From NCBI GenBank assembly GCA_028224375.1, contig JAOIVW010000013.1, positions 23,397-87,396 of the forward strand: a stretch of DNA of 64,000 nucleotides, written 5' to 3'. Below are positions 21,568 to 31,069 of this stretch, piece after piece. The translations under genes were made by a program, and so were the position numbers. The stretch is from Hellea sp. Lineage in GTDB: Bacteria > Pseudomonadota > Alphaproteobacteria > Caulobacterales > Maricaulaceae. The number at the start of each line of letters is the position of its first letter. Position 1 is the first letter of the stretch. Under the pieces are notes generated by a model, which was not told the origin of the DNA, ran no database searches, and was given only the letters and a program-made list of their open reading frames with translations.

Positions 21568-22117
21568 GATGCCACTTCACAAAACACTGTTCAGCTAGCC
21601 AGTAAAGCATCCCAAAAACTGCTTCATCGTCTAAATGAAATACGTCGGTATAGCACTCGTCAACAATTGACTTAACAATTTCCGTATGAATCCTCATATT
21701 TGCTTGAGCCTCGGTCAACGACGGTAAGTCAGGATATATCGTTTTATTAAATGCCATTCGCACACGAGTTAAATAATGCACAAAAATTTCCTGAGCGCTC
21801 GCGAACATGGTGTACCTTGACAAAAGCTTTGCAAAAGCTTCTTTCTGCTCAATTGCATCAAGGTATGCGTGGCCTAGGCCCGCTTTTTTCAGCTTACTTT
21901 CCAATCCTTCGATCCCGTCCGTTGACTGCCTTTGATGGTAGCGAGCGAGTTCAGATATTGTCTCTTTGGTGAACACTTCGGCAGCAGACTCCGCTTTGAG
22001 TTTTTCGAGCAATGCCTGTATCTTTGACGGTGTAGAATTGTAAACAGTCGTAATCTTATCGCGAGCAACCATATCGTTGCCAGCATTAGCTTTCCTTTGA
22101 TCAACCACAGACTTCAA
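21560..22117 (-). CDS. Putative third component/effector of ABC-3C-like system, with N-terminal VVDQxKANAxxDxVxRDKITT motif
   Basis: TTG start at 22117; helical body; overlaps downstream gene by 8 nt. Confidence 0.6.
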   Translation of the reverse strand: MKSVVDQRKANAGNDMVARDKITTVYNSTPSKIQALLEKLKAESAAEVFTKETISELARYHQRQSTDGIEGLESKLKKAGLGHAYLDAIEQKEAFAKLLSRYTMFASAQEIFVHYLTRVRMAFNKTIYPDLPSLTEAQANMRIHTEIVKSIVDECYTDVFHLDDEAVFGMLYWLAEQCFVKWHHG

Positions 22118-22198
22118 TCTTATCTTTTAGTCGTGATTTTGTCGCGTCCTACAATATCTCCGTCTGCATTGGCCTTGCTTTGATCAACCACAGAGCCC
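22047..22198 (-). repeat. Imperfect tandem repeat, period 83 nt, about 69 nt per unit, spanning a gene boundary
   Basis: 22047-22115 versus 22130-22198: 51/69 matches by manual alignment; both units encode the VVDQxKANAxxDxVxRDKITT peptide in their respective frames. Confidence 0.85.
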
Positions 22199-22416
22199 CG
22201 ACCAACTACGGACTTCTTCTGTATGAAACGCAATCCGAAACCCGCAATGATTGCGGTGACTATGCCGCCACCAAGCAACAACCAAGTGTCGATTGAAACG
22301 TCTCCCATATTTCCCCCAGCGATTCTTACAGTGTGTACGATTTTCCTGCAACCGTAGTGATAGTAACACCTTTTTTGCTTTCTGTCTAGACAAGCCATCC
22401 AAGTAACGTCAGGCAT
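22120..22416 (-). CDS. Small single-TM protein with C-terminal VVDQSKANADGDIVGRDKITT motif
   Basis: TM IDTWLLLGGGIVTAIIAGFGLRFI; likely start MGDVSIDTW (~22308); TAA stop 2 bp before next gene. Confidence 0.55.
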   Translation of the reverse strand: MPDVTWMACLDRKQKRCYYHYGCRKIVHTVRIAGGNMGDVSIDTWLLLGGGIVTAIIAGFGLRFIQKKSVVGRGSVVDQSKANADGDIVGRDKITTKR

Positions 22417-22432
22417 TATTTTCTAGTGGTGA

Positions 22433-22612
22433 CTAGCCATACTTGTTTGTTAAATGAGTCTCTATTCTCGACTTGCGTTTTTGACGACTTTCAAGCTCCC
22501 GTTCGAGACGCTCAAAAAGAGGCCAAGCTTCATCGCCATAGCGGTCAATCAGCCAAGCAAGAAGGCTTAGCCCCTCTTCGATGTCCTTTTCTGTAATTGG
22601 TGAGGTTACCAT
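22433..22612 (-). CDS. Small hypothetical protein (59 aa), not in ORF track
   Basis: Reverse strand ATG at 22612: MVTSPITEKDIEEGLSLLAWLIDRYGDEAWPLFERLERELESRQKRKSRIETHLTNKYG*; 9 nt after the upstream DUF736 stop. Confidence 0.65.
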   Translation of the reverse strand: MVTSPITEKDIEEGLSLLAWLIDRYGDEAWPLFERLERELESRQKRKSRIETHLTNKYG

Positions 22613-22621
22613 ACGAACGCG

Positions 22622-22939
22622 TTAAGCAGCGTCACGCTTCGAACGTGACCAAACAAGGTCCGCTTCGCCATCCTTTTCGAACAGCGCCGCCCAAATCGGC
22701 GCTACAAAGCTCGGGTCGTCCAAATAGACAGAGATGTAGGGCTGCCCATCTTCGCCCTGCGCAACGGCATGCCGCGCAAACCCAAGATCGCATTCATCCG
22801 ATTTAACAAAGAAATCAGGACTGCCCTCACCCTTCTTATTTTCATTTTTCACCAGACTGACTTTCCGGTTCATTGTGAGAGTTGAGATGTAGCCATCGAA
22901 GCCGTTTTCAGTCGTCTTAAATTGTCCAATAGTAGGCAT
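22622..22939 (-). CDS. DUF736-family protein
   Basis: MPTIGQFKTTENGFDGYISTLTMNRKVSLVKN...FFVKSDECDLGFARHAVAQGEDGQPYISVYLDDPSFVAPIWAALFE. Confidence 0.88.
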   Translation of the reverse strand: MPTIGQFKTTENGFDGYISTLTMNRKVSLVKNENKKGEGSPDFFVKSDECDLGFARHAVAQGEDGQPYISVYLDDPSFVAPIWAALFEKDGEADLVWSRSKRDAA

Positions 22940-22976
22940 TGTTCTTCCTTTCGGGATTAGAGGATGTTTTGAAGGA

Positions 22977-23225
22977 TTATGTTTTGACAGTGGTTTTGAG
23001 GGCTTTTCGGGCTCGCTTAAAACCATTGTCCGTTGCTAGAAACCCGGCAATCATAGACGGAACAAGTTCGGCAGGCTTGACCGCCTCTCCATAACTCTCG
23101 CCATAAATGCGGGCATAATCTTCCAGCATCTGGTGAATGTCGGGGTCCAAAGTGACCGATAACTTCACAGGTGTCAGATCAGGCAGCTTCCCTATCCGTA
23201 AGGCAGGTTGGTTTTGTTTTGGCAT
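22977..23225 (-). CDS. DUF2274-family protein (downstream of trbI)
   Basis: LRIGKLPDLTPVKLSVTLDPDIHQMLEDYARIYGESYGEAVKPAELVPSMIAGFLATDNGF; position after trbI. Confidence 0.88.
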   Translation of the reverse strand: MPKQNQPALRIGKLPDLTPVKLSVTLDPDIHQMLEDYARIYGESYGEAVKPAELVPSMIAGFLATDNGFKRARKALKTTVKT

Positions 23226-24502
23226 TACAGGCCTCCATTTGTTGAAATGTATGGGGTCAGAACAAGGTCCCTATTGACAATCACGCCAAGTCGCCATCCT
23301 GGGCGAACACGCAAGGTCGGCTTACGAGAAAGCGCACGCGTAACAACCCGCTGGCCGGCTTGATTAAACGTATCTTGCCCTCCGGAGCGAATGGCTTCCG
23401 CAATCCGGTCTTCCTCGTCCGTGCCCAGCTCAGCTCCAATTGCGAGAACGGACGAGAGAAGAGCGGCCTTGAAGAGACCGCCCGTATGTCGATCAACACT
23501 GTCTCGTAACCCCGCCTGCCCCGATAAATCGACACCGGGCAAGCTCTCTATGACTAGCGATGAACCATCGGGCCGGATCAGCCGGTTCCAGACAACAAGG
23601 GCGCGAGATTGGCCATCATCAATATCACTATCGTAACTGCCGATCAGTCTCGTGCCTTGCGGCAGCAGTAAATGCCGACCCGTTGGCGTATCATAAACAT
23701 TTTCGGTGACCTGCGCGATGACCTGTCCCGGCAAATCTGAATTCAGACCCGTCACAAGGCTTGCAGGTATGATCGTGCCTGCCATAACCTGATAAGGCGA
23801 TATCGGCGTTCTCAGGCTGTGAGGATTGTAAATTTCCGCATCATTCAAATCCGACGAAAAGGGATTTTCTCCATCAGCTAAAATATGATTTGCTCCGCCC
23901 TGCGCGGAAGGTTGGGGTATGACCCCGCTACCGCCTTGGCCAAATAGAGCCGCCAATGCTGCGACACCGGGATCAGAAAAGGTTGATGCGGCAGGTTCGA
24001 CGGAGCTTGCAGCGTCTCCACCGCCATCATTGGCAATGAAAAATAACTTCGAGGTTCGTGCTGTGGGCGCGTTATGTGAAGTCCCGGTGGCTCCGCCCCC
24101 ATAGGTTGAAGCCGGAGCCGGAGCGTATGAAGGCGGCGGCTGATATCGAAAGGGGTTGTCCGTTGGGATGGCCTTTGGCTTTCCGTAAAGGCCAGCACCA
24201 ATATCTCCGGGCAAAGGAGGACCAAGAATACCAAACTGCGGAACCGGCTCAATCTCGCTGTAGTCTTCAGGAAGACCGTTCAAAGCATCAGGCAGCGTTT
24301 TGCTGGTGGTGTTATAAAGCTCTTGCTGCTGAACCGTTTCAGTGTCCGGTGAGCGCAAGGCAAACCCCGCCGCAAGTAGAATAACTAGTGCCGACCCACC
24401 TAGTAATCCGCCCAGCATACGTTTGTTAAATCGCTTGGCTGATGGCGGACTACCTTTGATTTGCAACGCGGCAGATTTCTTTTGCTCGTTCGCCCCATTC
24501 AT
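23225..24502 (-). CDS. trbI: Conjugal transfer protein TrbI (VirB10-like)
   Basis: Pro-rich periplasmic linker; YQVMAGTIIPASLVTGLNSDLPGQVIAQVTENVYDTPTGRHLLLPQGTRLIGSY. Confidence 0.96.
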   Translation of the reverse strand: MNGANEQKKSAALQIKGSPPSAKRFNKRMLGGLLGGSALVILLAAGFALRSPDTETVQQQELYNTTSKTLPDALNGLPEDYSEIEPVPQFGILGPPLPGDIGAGLYGKPKAIPTDNPFRYQPPPSYAPAPASTYGGGATGTSHNAPTARTSKLFFIANDGGGDAASSVEPAASTFSDPGVAALAALFGQGGSGVIPQPSAQGGANHILADGENPFSSDLNDAEIYNPHSLRTPISPYQVMAGTIIPASLVTGLNSDLPGQVIAQVTENVYDTPTGRHLLLPQGTRLIGSYDSDIDDGQSRALVVWNRLIRPDGSSLVIESLPGVDLSGQAGLRDSVDRHTGGLFKAALLSSVLAIGAELGTDEEDRIAEAIRSGGQDTFNQAGQRVVTRALSRKPTLRVRPGWRLGVIVNRDLVLTPYISTNGGL

Positions 24503-25533
24503 GACGAAATCCGGTCGATGCGAACAACTTGCTGGTCCTTTTCGCCTAAACGAAGTTCAGCGCGCGCAAAGAGACGGTCCACAAAATAATATCGGCCTTT
24601 CACCCGGTAGTTGACGAGTTGAGTTTCACCTTCGGTGCTAACGACGAATAGAGGCGGCGCTTCGCCTTGATCTATCCGTTCCGGAAATTGAATATAGACT
24701 TTTCGTCCATCATCGAAAGCGCGGAGCGGACGCCAATGCGGCGTATCGCCCTCAATCTTATACCGGAACTTCAAGGCGTCCACCGAAAGGCCCGCTGGAA
24801 CAGATTGCACAAGTTCTGAAGCATTCGAAGTCAGGCTTGATGATCCTTTCCTTTTGGATGTTTTTGTCCCTGACAAACTCGCAAAGCTATTTTGCGGATA
24901 ACGCCACGACACTGCCGCCATATAAGTCTCACGGTAAGATGTCAGCTCCGCGTGATAAACCCGCTGGGACGTGGTGATAATAAGGTTGGTCGTCAGGCCA
25001 CTTTTAATCGGCTTCACCAAAATATGGACCTGCTCGCGGTCGCCCTCGCCCGAAAGCGTATCACCCAAAATCCAATTTTCAGTATCGCCCGCTGAAACCG
25101 AGATGAGCCGTTCGCCGGACCCAAGCGCAATATCTGTCACCTGTTCGGGAGCCGTGAAGACTTGATACAACGCCCCTTTCGCGAAGGGGTAAATCTGTAT
25201 CGCATTTACATAAGCGTCCGGATTAGGACCGACCTTTGCGCCCGCATTTGCGGCATCAATAACCTCGTGCGGCTTGCCGTCAAAACGTCTGCTCGGAATA
25301 TACCGTTCACGCAGTTTGAGTTGTCCCGGCATTGGAACCGCAGTGAAACGCTCCACGATCACCGTCTCCGGTGTTGCATCTAAATCCGCGAGTTTAGTTT
25401 CCTCGGGCTGAATGATAGCGGGCTCAAACACCATATCATCCAATTTGAAATCGGGCATGGTCAATTTCGATAAATGCGAGCATCCGCTTAGGGCAGCTGA
25501 TGACAAGATTAGGGTTAAGGCGAGTGCTCTCAT
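24499..25533 (-). CDS. trbG: Conjugal transfer protein TrbG (VirB9-like)
   Basis: Lipobox SGCSH; VNAIQIYPFAKGALYQVFTAPEQVTDIALGSGERLI. Confidence 0.95.
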   Translation of the reverse strand: MRALALTLILSSAALSGCSHLSKLTMPDFKLDDMVFEPAIIQPEETKLADLDATPETVIVERFTAVPMPGQLKLRERYIPSRRFDGKPHEVIDAANAGAKVGPNPDAYVNAIQIYPFAKGALYQVFTAPEQVTDIALGSGERLISVSAGDTENWILGDTLSGEGDREQVHILVKPIKSGLTTNLIITTSQRVYHAELTSYRETYMAAVSWRYPQNSFASLSGTKTSKRKGSSSLTSNASELVQSVPAGLSVDALKFRYKIEGDTPHWRPLRAFDDGRKVYIQFPERIDQGEAPPLFVVSTEGETQLVNYRVKGRYYFVDRLFARAELRLGEKDQQVVRIDRISS

Positions 25534-26243
25534 GGCGTGCCTCCTTCTGTTTGGGTTGAAGTAGAACGGTCCTGCGACCAGTTGATGGAATGGACGTAGA
25601 GGCCCAATGGGTTGCGCTGGAGCGTTTCCTCGTCACGCGGCGGATCGACCACAACACTCAGCTGCGCCGTGTAGGAAGACGTGCGCTGCTTGACGCTCGT
25701 CCGAAACTCGGTTTCTCGCCAGCGGACTTCAAAGGTCGAATCCGAAGACCGAACAACGCTCTCAATATCAATTGAGACAGACCGTACGCCAACTTCGGCA
25801 AAAGGGTCATGAGCTGCGGCGTAGTCCGACAAGGTGACTGCCGCTCGGCTGGTCGCGAAGTCATAGGCATCTAGCCAATTCTGCCGCACCACGACGGGAT
25901 CGGAGGATATACCGCGCGTTTTGCGAATGAAGTCCGCAAGCTGAAACGCGATTTGAGCATCGGACGGAACATAGTTTTTTACAGTCGGCGTCACGCTTCG
26001 GACCTCGCCTGTTGTATCGATTTCCACGACATAAGGCGTCACGAGGCTTTGTGTCGCTTGCCACAACATACCGCCTGCCAGCACAGCCGAGACGCCAATT
26101 GATGTAAGCGTCGCTAACCGCCAGTTTTTAGCTTGCACCCTGGCCGAGCCGATACGCTCATCCCAGACCTGCGCAGCTTTTTGATAGGGTGTTGTCGCGA
26201 CAGGTGTTTGCCCATACGCATTTTGTTGTCTTTTCCAGACCAT
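25530..26243 (-). CDS. trbF: Conjugal transfer protein TrbF (VirB8-like)
   Basis: TPYQKAAQVWDERIGSARVQAKNWRLATLTSIGVSAVLAGG; VVDPPRDEETLQRNPLGLYVHSINWSQDR. Confidence 0.95.
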   Translation of the reverse strand: MVWKRQQNAYGQTPVATTPYQKAAQVWDERIGSARVQAKNWRLATLTSIGVSAVLAGGMLWQATQSLVTPYVVEIDTTGEVRSVTPTVKNYVPSDAQIAFQLADFIRKTRGISSDPVVVRQNWLDAYDFATSRAAVTLSDYAAAHDPFAEVGVRSVSIDIESVVRSSDSTFEVRWRETEFRTSVKQRTSSYTAQLSVVVDPPRDEETLQRNPLGLYVHSINWSQDRSTSTQTEGGTP

Positions 26244-26254
26244 TTTAGTCTCCT

Positions 26255-27733
26255 TTATTGTTCATCATCTTTGAGTTTGGGACCGGATGACGCGCCGCCG
26301 CTATCCCCGCCGCGAACGGCATGAAGGGCTGCGCTTTCCGCGCGGTGATGGTTTGAGGTAGGTTTGGCTTTCCTGGCCCAATCCGGTGCTTGGTCGGCCC
26401 CGCCGCCTGTTCCGCCTACGGCACTGGATGCCGCAGAGCTCTTTGCTGGTCCAATGGACCCACCCGTGCCGGAAATTGCGCCGCGCGCGCCCGTGGTGGA
26501 AGCCTGCTTAATCGCCCCGCTCGCTTTCGAGACCTGCCCTTTCGCAGCGTTCGCAACAGTGCCCGCTCCGGCTTGTGCAACTGCGCTGACGCCTGCGGTT
26601 GCACCCTTGAGCCCCCCTGCTCCGCTTGCAGCTTTACCCATAGCAAATGCCATGCTTGCGCCGCCGCCAAGAGATGCGCCCGCTTTGGCTGCGCCCATGG
26701 CCGCTTTTCCGGCAGCTTTCGAAGCTCCAACCGCGCCCGCAGCTCCGGCCGCTCCTGCCGCCCCAACTGCGGCGACGGTTCCAACCGCGGCACCTGCACC
26801 AAGCTGAGGCGCGCCTGTGACAAGTCCCGTGGCAATACCCGGTCCAAATAGGCCCAAGGCAAAAAGGGCAAGGCTCGCCAAAATGACGCCGCCCGCGTCT
26901 TCCAAACTTACGTCACCCGTTAGACCTGACGTCACTTCCGTGAACAGCGTCGAGCCGATGCCAACTATGATTGCGAGAACCATGACTTTTATGCCGGATG
27001 AGACGACATTCCCAAGAACACGTTCAGCCAGAAACGATGTCTTATTCCAAAGCGCGAAAGGCACGAGCACAAAACCTGCAAGTGTGGTGAGCTTGAACTC
27101 GATTATCGTCACAAACAGTTGGATCGATAAAAAGAAGAACGCAAAAATCGTGATAAGCCACGCTAGGAACAACACGGCAATCAGCACGATATTGACAAAG
27201 AAGGCGACAGGTCCCGTTAGGTCTTTTATCGTGTCGAGGATGGGAGACGCAGCATCAAAGCCAGTGCTCGCAATGAAGCCGGGCCGCATCAAATCGGAAG
27301 GGGTAAGGCTTGTGCCTGTCGCCTGTAATCCAAGTCCCGAAAAGCTATCAAAAATTATCGTCGCTAAGAATGCGAAGTTGCCGATGATATAAGCGAAGAC
27401 GCCGATATAGAGCACTTTCTTTATAAAGCGCACCATGACAGTGCCGTCGGAACTCATCGCCCAAAACACACCTGCCAAGACAAGATCTATGACGATGAGA
27501 GTTGCCACCAGAAAATCGACTTCCGAGCCCAGAAGACCAAAGCCTGAATCGATATAATCCGAGAAGGTCTGCATGAATGTATCAATCACCGACATATCAG
27601 ACGGCGGCGGCGCGGGAGGCGTGACTTGGAAAACAGGCAGCATGTTACCCTCCCCGGCCCATAAAGGCTTCGTGGCGCGCGGAGCCAGCTTGTTCCTGAT
27701 AAAGGGCGCGGGATCGTTCAATCGACTCGGCAC
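26255..27733 (-). CDS. trbL: Conjugal transfer protein TrbL (VirB6-like)
   Basis: Multiple TMs, Ala/Gly-rich C-term; real start probably MLPVFQVTPPAPPPSDMSVIDTFMQTF (~27643). Confidence 0.92.
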   Translation of the reverse strand: MPSRLNDPAPFIRNKLAPRATKPLWAGEGNMLPVFQVTPPAPPPSDMSVIDTFMQTFSDYIDSGFGLLGSEVDFLVATLIVIDLVLAGVFWAMSSDGTVMVRFIKKVLYIGVFAYIIGNFAFLATIIFDSFSGLGLQATGTSLTPSDLMRPGFIASTGFDAASPILDTIKDLTGPVAFFVNIVLIAVLFLAWLITIFAFFFLSIQLFVTIIEFKLTTLAGFVLVPFALWNKTSFLAERVLGNVVSSGIKVMVLAIIVGIGSTLFTEVTSGLTGDVSLEDAGGVILASLALFALGLFGPGIATGLVTGAPQLGAGAAVGTVAAVGAAGAAGAAGAVGASKAAGKAAMGAAKAGASLGGGASMAFAMGKAASGAGGLKGATAGVSAVAQAGAGTVANAAKGQVSKASGAIKQASTTGARGAISGTGGSIGPAKSSAASSAVGGTGGGADQAPDWARKAKPTSNHHRAESAALHAVRGGDSGGASSGPKLKDDEQ

Positions 27734-28343
27734 GATACTGCGCAGCTATCAATGTCTGCATTTGCATGGATTGTTTGGCTGAAAGCGCCGTAATTTGATT
27801 GCCGGCTTGCACAGCCGAGAGTTCGCCTACCGAAGCCTGTGAAGCATTCATCAGCACATCCAGTTGACGGCCATCTTGCTCGATGGCTTGTGTGATCTGT
27901 GCCTGCATTTGGATACTATCGCGAAACGCCATAATCGCAGCGTCCTGTTGAGCATCCGCGATTTGAGCTTGTTCCGTTATGGACCAATCCGCATAGGCGT
28001 CCGGAAACTGGAGCTCGAAGACACGTTCGATTTCATCAATGCGGAAGGTCAGCCCGCGCGCTTGATGCGTGAGGCGATTAATCTCGGAGAGCGTCCGCTC
28101 CATGTCCTCGCCCACGTAAATTCCCAGCCGGGTCATCTGCGTGATTTGATTGCGCAGCATGGTCGCTTGAGCGGTCACCTGTTGCAACGTCCGCGTGGCG
28201 GTCAACGCGTTTTGAATAAGGTTGGTCGGGTCGAGAACAATATCTCCAAAACCAAAAATGGCGTGAGCGGGAGCTGCGAACATCATCGGGATGACAGCGG
28301 CGGTAACGATCAAAGCTCGAAGTTTTTTAAATGTGCGGCGCAT
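27645..28343 (-). CDS. trbJ: Conjugal transfer protein TrbJ
   Basis: VLDPTNLIQNALTATRTLQQVTAQATMLRNQI; signal peptide; order E-J-L. Confidence 0.93.
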   Translation of the reverse strand: MRRTFKKLRALIVTAAVIPMMFAAPAHAIFGFGDIVLDPTNLIQNALTATRTLQQVTAQATMLRNQITQMTRLGIYVGEDMERTLSEINRLTHQARGLTFRIDEIERVFELQFPDAYADWSITEQAQIADAQQDAAIMAFRDSIQMQAQITQAIEQDGRQLDVLMNASQASVGELSAVQAGNQITALSAKQSMQMQTLIAAQYRAESIERSRALYQEQAGSARHEAFMGRGG

Positions 28344-30793
28344 TAGGCGGCTCCTTTATGTGCAGTTGAAAATTGTGGGTGTGATGCGAGAAGATCTGAG
28401 GCCCAGCTAAGCCCTCGCCCCCGCAGCCACTCACTTGCGAAATCGAAAGACTCGTCACGGCTCAGAATAAGTTCGGCAGCTTCAAAATCGGGAGCCGAGG
28501 ACGCACCGCATATGCTCAAGGCGATTGCTCCAAGACCCAGATCGAAGACGCGGTTACCCGCGCGGCTTTGAAAGTAGTAATCCCGCTTCGGAGTCGCATG
28601 ACCTATAAGCTGTACTTGTGTGTCGTTGAGACCGAAGCGGCGATAGGCTTCCAGCTGCTGAGGTTCAGTGGCCCGTCCGTTGGGTAGAAAAATACGAGAA
28701 GGACAGCTTTCAATGAGGGCCGGCGCGATTGATGAATTCGCGACATCGGCCAGAGATTGCGTCGCGAAGATGACTGAGACGTTCTTCTTGCGCAGGACCT
28801 TCAGCCATTCCCGAATGCGCTCCGAAAAAACAGGGTCATCCAAAAAGACCCAAGCCTCGTCAAGTACGAGCAAAGTTGGGCGTCCGTCAAAACGGGCTTC
28901 GAGCTTGTGGAAGAGATACGTCAGCACCGGCAAGGCCAATGCTTTGGAGTGCATAAGCTCTTCCATTTCAAAACACTGCCAATCTGCATCAGACAAACTG
29001 TCCGTATCTGCGTCCAAAACAGAGCCATGCGGACCTTCAAGCGTGTAAGGAGAGATAGCCTGACGTAGGTCTGCCGATTGAAGGAGTGCTGACAGACCCG
29101 TCAAAGTGCGCTCTTTAGCAGGCGCACTTGCCAGTGAAGAAAGAGCTGACCAGACAAATTCTTTGACGTCCGGCGTAATCACGACGGCTTCATGCCTGAG
29201 CAAATCGAGTATCCACTCTTCTGCCCAGACCAGCTCAGATGGCTGATCAATGTGGCGCAAAGGTTGAAAGCAAAGCCCGGCATCTCCCCCGAGTTCATAA
29301 TGCTCGCCCCTCATACCGAGCGTTGCGATTTTTGCGCTGCGCCCTTTGTCAAAGAGGAAAACTTGGGCATTTTCATAACGCCGAAATTGTAACGCCAACA
29401 GGGACAGCAGAACCGACTTGCCTGCGCCTGTGGGTCCAACAATCAACATGTGTCCAACATCGCCTTGATGTGTCACGAGCCGAAAAGGTGTGTAGCCTTG
29501 TGTTGTCGCATGAAGAAGCGGCGGGCCGCCTAAATGATCATTGCGTTTTGGTCCTGCCCAGATTGCGGATACAGGCATCATGCGAGACAAGTTCAATGTG
29601 TGGATGAGAGGTTGGCGGACATTCGCGTAGGCGTGACCCGGCAATGAGCCAAGCCAGGCTTCGACCGCATTCACGCTCTCGCGGATTGTAACGAAGCCTT
29701 GCCCGCTTACAATCTGCTCGATGGCTTTGGCGCGCTCTTCAACGACGGCGATATCTGTATCCGAGACAATGATTGTCTGCGTGACATAGCCAAAGGAAAC
29801 ATGGTCTTGCCCGAGAAGCTGTAAGGCTGTGTCCGCATCCGCGGCTTGATTATCTGCATCTGTGTCGACGAGAGCGGAGGCCTCATTTGTCATAACCTCT
29901 TTAAGGATGGCCATGACGTTTTTGCGTTTTGCGAACCACTGGCGACGGTAACGGCCAAGCACCTTCGTCGCTTCGGGTTTATCCATCGGTAAAAAACGCG
30001 TTGTCCAGCGGTAAGCAAATCCAAGTGCATTCAGGCCGTCCAGTACGCCGGGTTGGGTTGCGCTTGGAAAGCCCATGAGCGTAATTGCGCGAATATGGTG
30101 GGAGCCCAAGCGAGGCTCCAATCCGCCGACTAGTTCTGTACCGCCCAACACGCTATCAAGATGCATGGGTATTTCGGGCGCACAGACGCGTTGGCCCGCA
30201 TCCGGTGCGAGGCAGCTTTGCAGAAAGGTCAGCGTTTCATTATCGCCTAAGAATTCGGCGGTCGGAAAAACGCTCGCGAATAAATCGTGCGCTGCATCGG
30301 TGTCGCGAATGAACGCCCGCAAATAATTATATCCCGCATTCGTTGCGGTTTCATCGTCTTGCGTATCGGTCTCGACAAAGAACCGCTCCAGCTTACCGAT
30401 CTTGTCAGCAGGCGGGAGGAAGGTGAAAGTCAGATGGTAGTCTGATTCAAACAACGCTCCTGCTTCGTCATTCAAACCGCTTCGTTCTTGTTCAATCAAC
30501 CACGCTAACGGGTCTCTAAATTCAGAAGGCTCACAAGGACGAGCCTCACGCCGCGTCGCTTCAAAGTGGAGCGCCCAGCCTGATCCGAAGCGCCTAAGCG
30601 CATTGTTCACTCGAGCGCATGTTGCAACTAATTCGCCAGGTGTGGAGCTATCGAGGTCAGGACCGCGAAAGCGCATTATGCGTTGGAAGCTGCCATCCTT
30701 ATTTAAGATGACACCCGGCGCAATTATAGCGGCCCACGGCAAATGGTCTGCGAGTTGCGCGGGTTTACTGCGATATTCTGAAAGGTTCAGCAA
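28343..30793 (-). CDS. trbE: Conjugal transfer ATPase TrbE (VirB4-like)
   Basis: Walker A VGPTGAGKSVLLSLLALQFRRY; Walker B PTLLVLDEAWVFLDD. Confidence 0.97.
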   Translation of the reverse strand: MLNLSEYRSKPAQLADHLPWAAIIAPGVILNKDGSFQRIMRFRGPDLDSSTPGELVATCARVNNALRRFGSGWALHFEATRREARPCEPSEFRDPLAWLIEQERSGLNDEAGALFESDYHLTFTFLPPADKIGKLERFFVETDTQDDETATNAGYNYLRAFIRDTDAAHDLFASVFPTAEFLGDNETLTFLQSCLAPDAGQRVCAPEIPMHLDSVLGGTELVGGLEPRLGSHHIRAITLMGFPSATQPGVLDGLNALGFAYRWTTRFLPMDKPEATKVLGRYRRQWFAKRKNVMAILKEVMTNEASALVDTDADNQAADADTALQLLGQDHVSFGYVTQTIIVSDTDIAVVEERAKAIEQIVSGQGFVTIRESVNAVEAWLGSLPGHAYANVRQPLIHTLNLSRMMPVSAIWAGPKRNDHLGGPPLLHATTQGYTPFRLVTHQGDVGHMLIVGPTGAGKSVLLSLLALQFRRYENAQVFLFDKGRSAKIATLGMRGEHYELGGDAGLCFQPLRHIDQPSELVWAEEWILDLLRHEAVVITPDVKEFVWSALSSLASAPAKERTLTGLSALLQSADLRQAISPYTLEGPHGSVLDADTDSLSDADWQCFEMEELMHSKALALPVLTYLFHKLEARFDGRPTLLVLDEAWVFLDDPVFSERIREWLKVLRKKNVSVIFATQSLADVANSSIAPALIESCPSRIFLPNGRATEPQQLEAYRRFGLNDTQVQLIGHATPKRDYYFQSRAGNRVFDLGLGAIALSICGASSAPDFEAAELILSRDESFDFASEWLRGRGLSWASDLLASHPQFSTAHKGAA

Positions 30794-30802
30794 AGCTGGC
30801 TC

Positions 30803-31069
30803 CTATGAAAGATAAGATTTTTGACAAAGGTGACGGCGCAGCACATCAAGGAACAACGGGTCGCGTTTGGCTGCAAACACGCAAGCCGTTTGGCTGACGC
30901 CCCAGATCACAAGCCCGACAGGCCAAAGTTGAAGGCCTAAGCTCAGCGCTGCCGCGAGCGTGCCATTCAAAATGGTGGCCGCGCGCGGCGCACCCGCCAT
31001 CATGATGGGCTGGGTGACCGAGCGGTGAACAGGAATATTAAATCCTTCTATGTGCTGCGCCGCATCCAT
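30803..31069 (-). CDS. trbD: Conjugal transfer protein TrbD (VirB3-like)
   Basis: FNIPVHRSVTQPIMMAGAPRAATILNGTLAAALSLGLQLW; order. Confidence 0.93.
   Translation of the reverse strand: MDAAQHIEGFNIPVHRSVTQPIMMAGAPRAATILNGTLAAALSLGLQLWPVGLVIWGVSQTACVFAAKRDPLFLDVLRRHLCQKSYLS

Noticed and set aside
26364-26871. Pro/Ala- and Arg-rich ORFs on both strands within trbL
   Set aside because: Artefacts of the GC-rich Ala/Gly repeat-coding 3' part of trbL.
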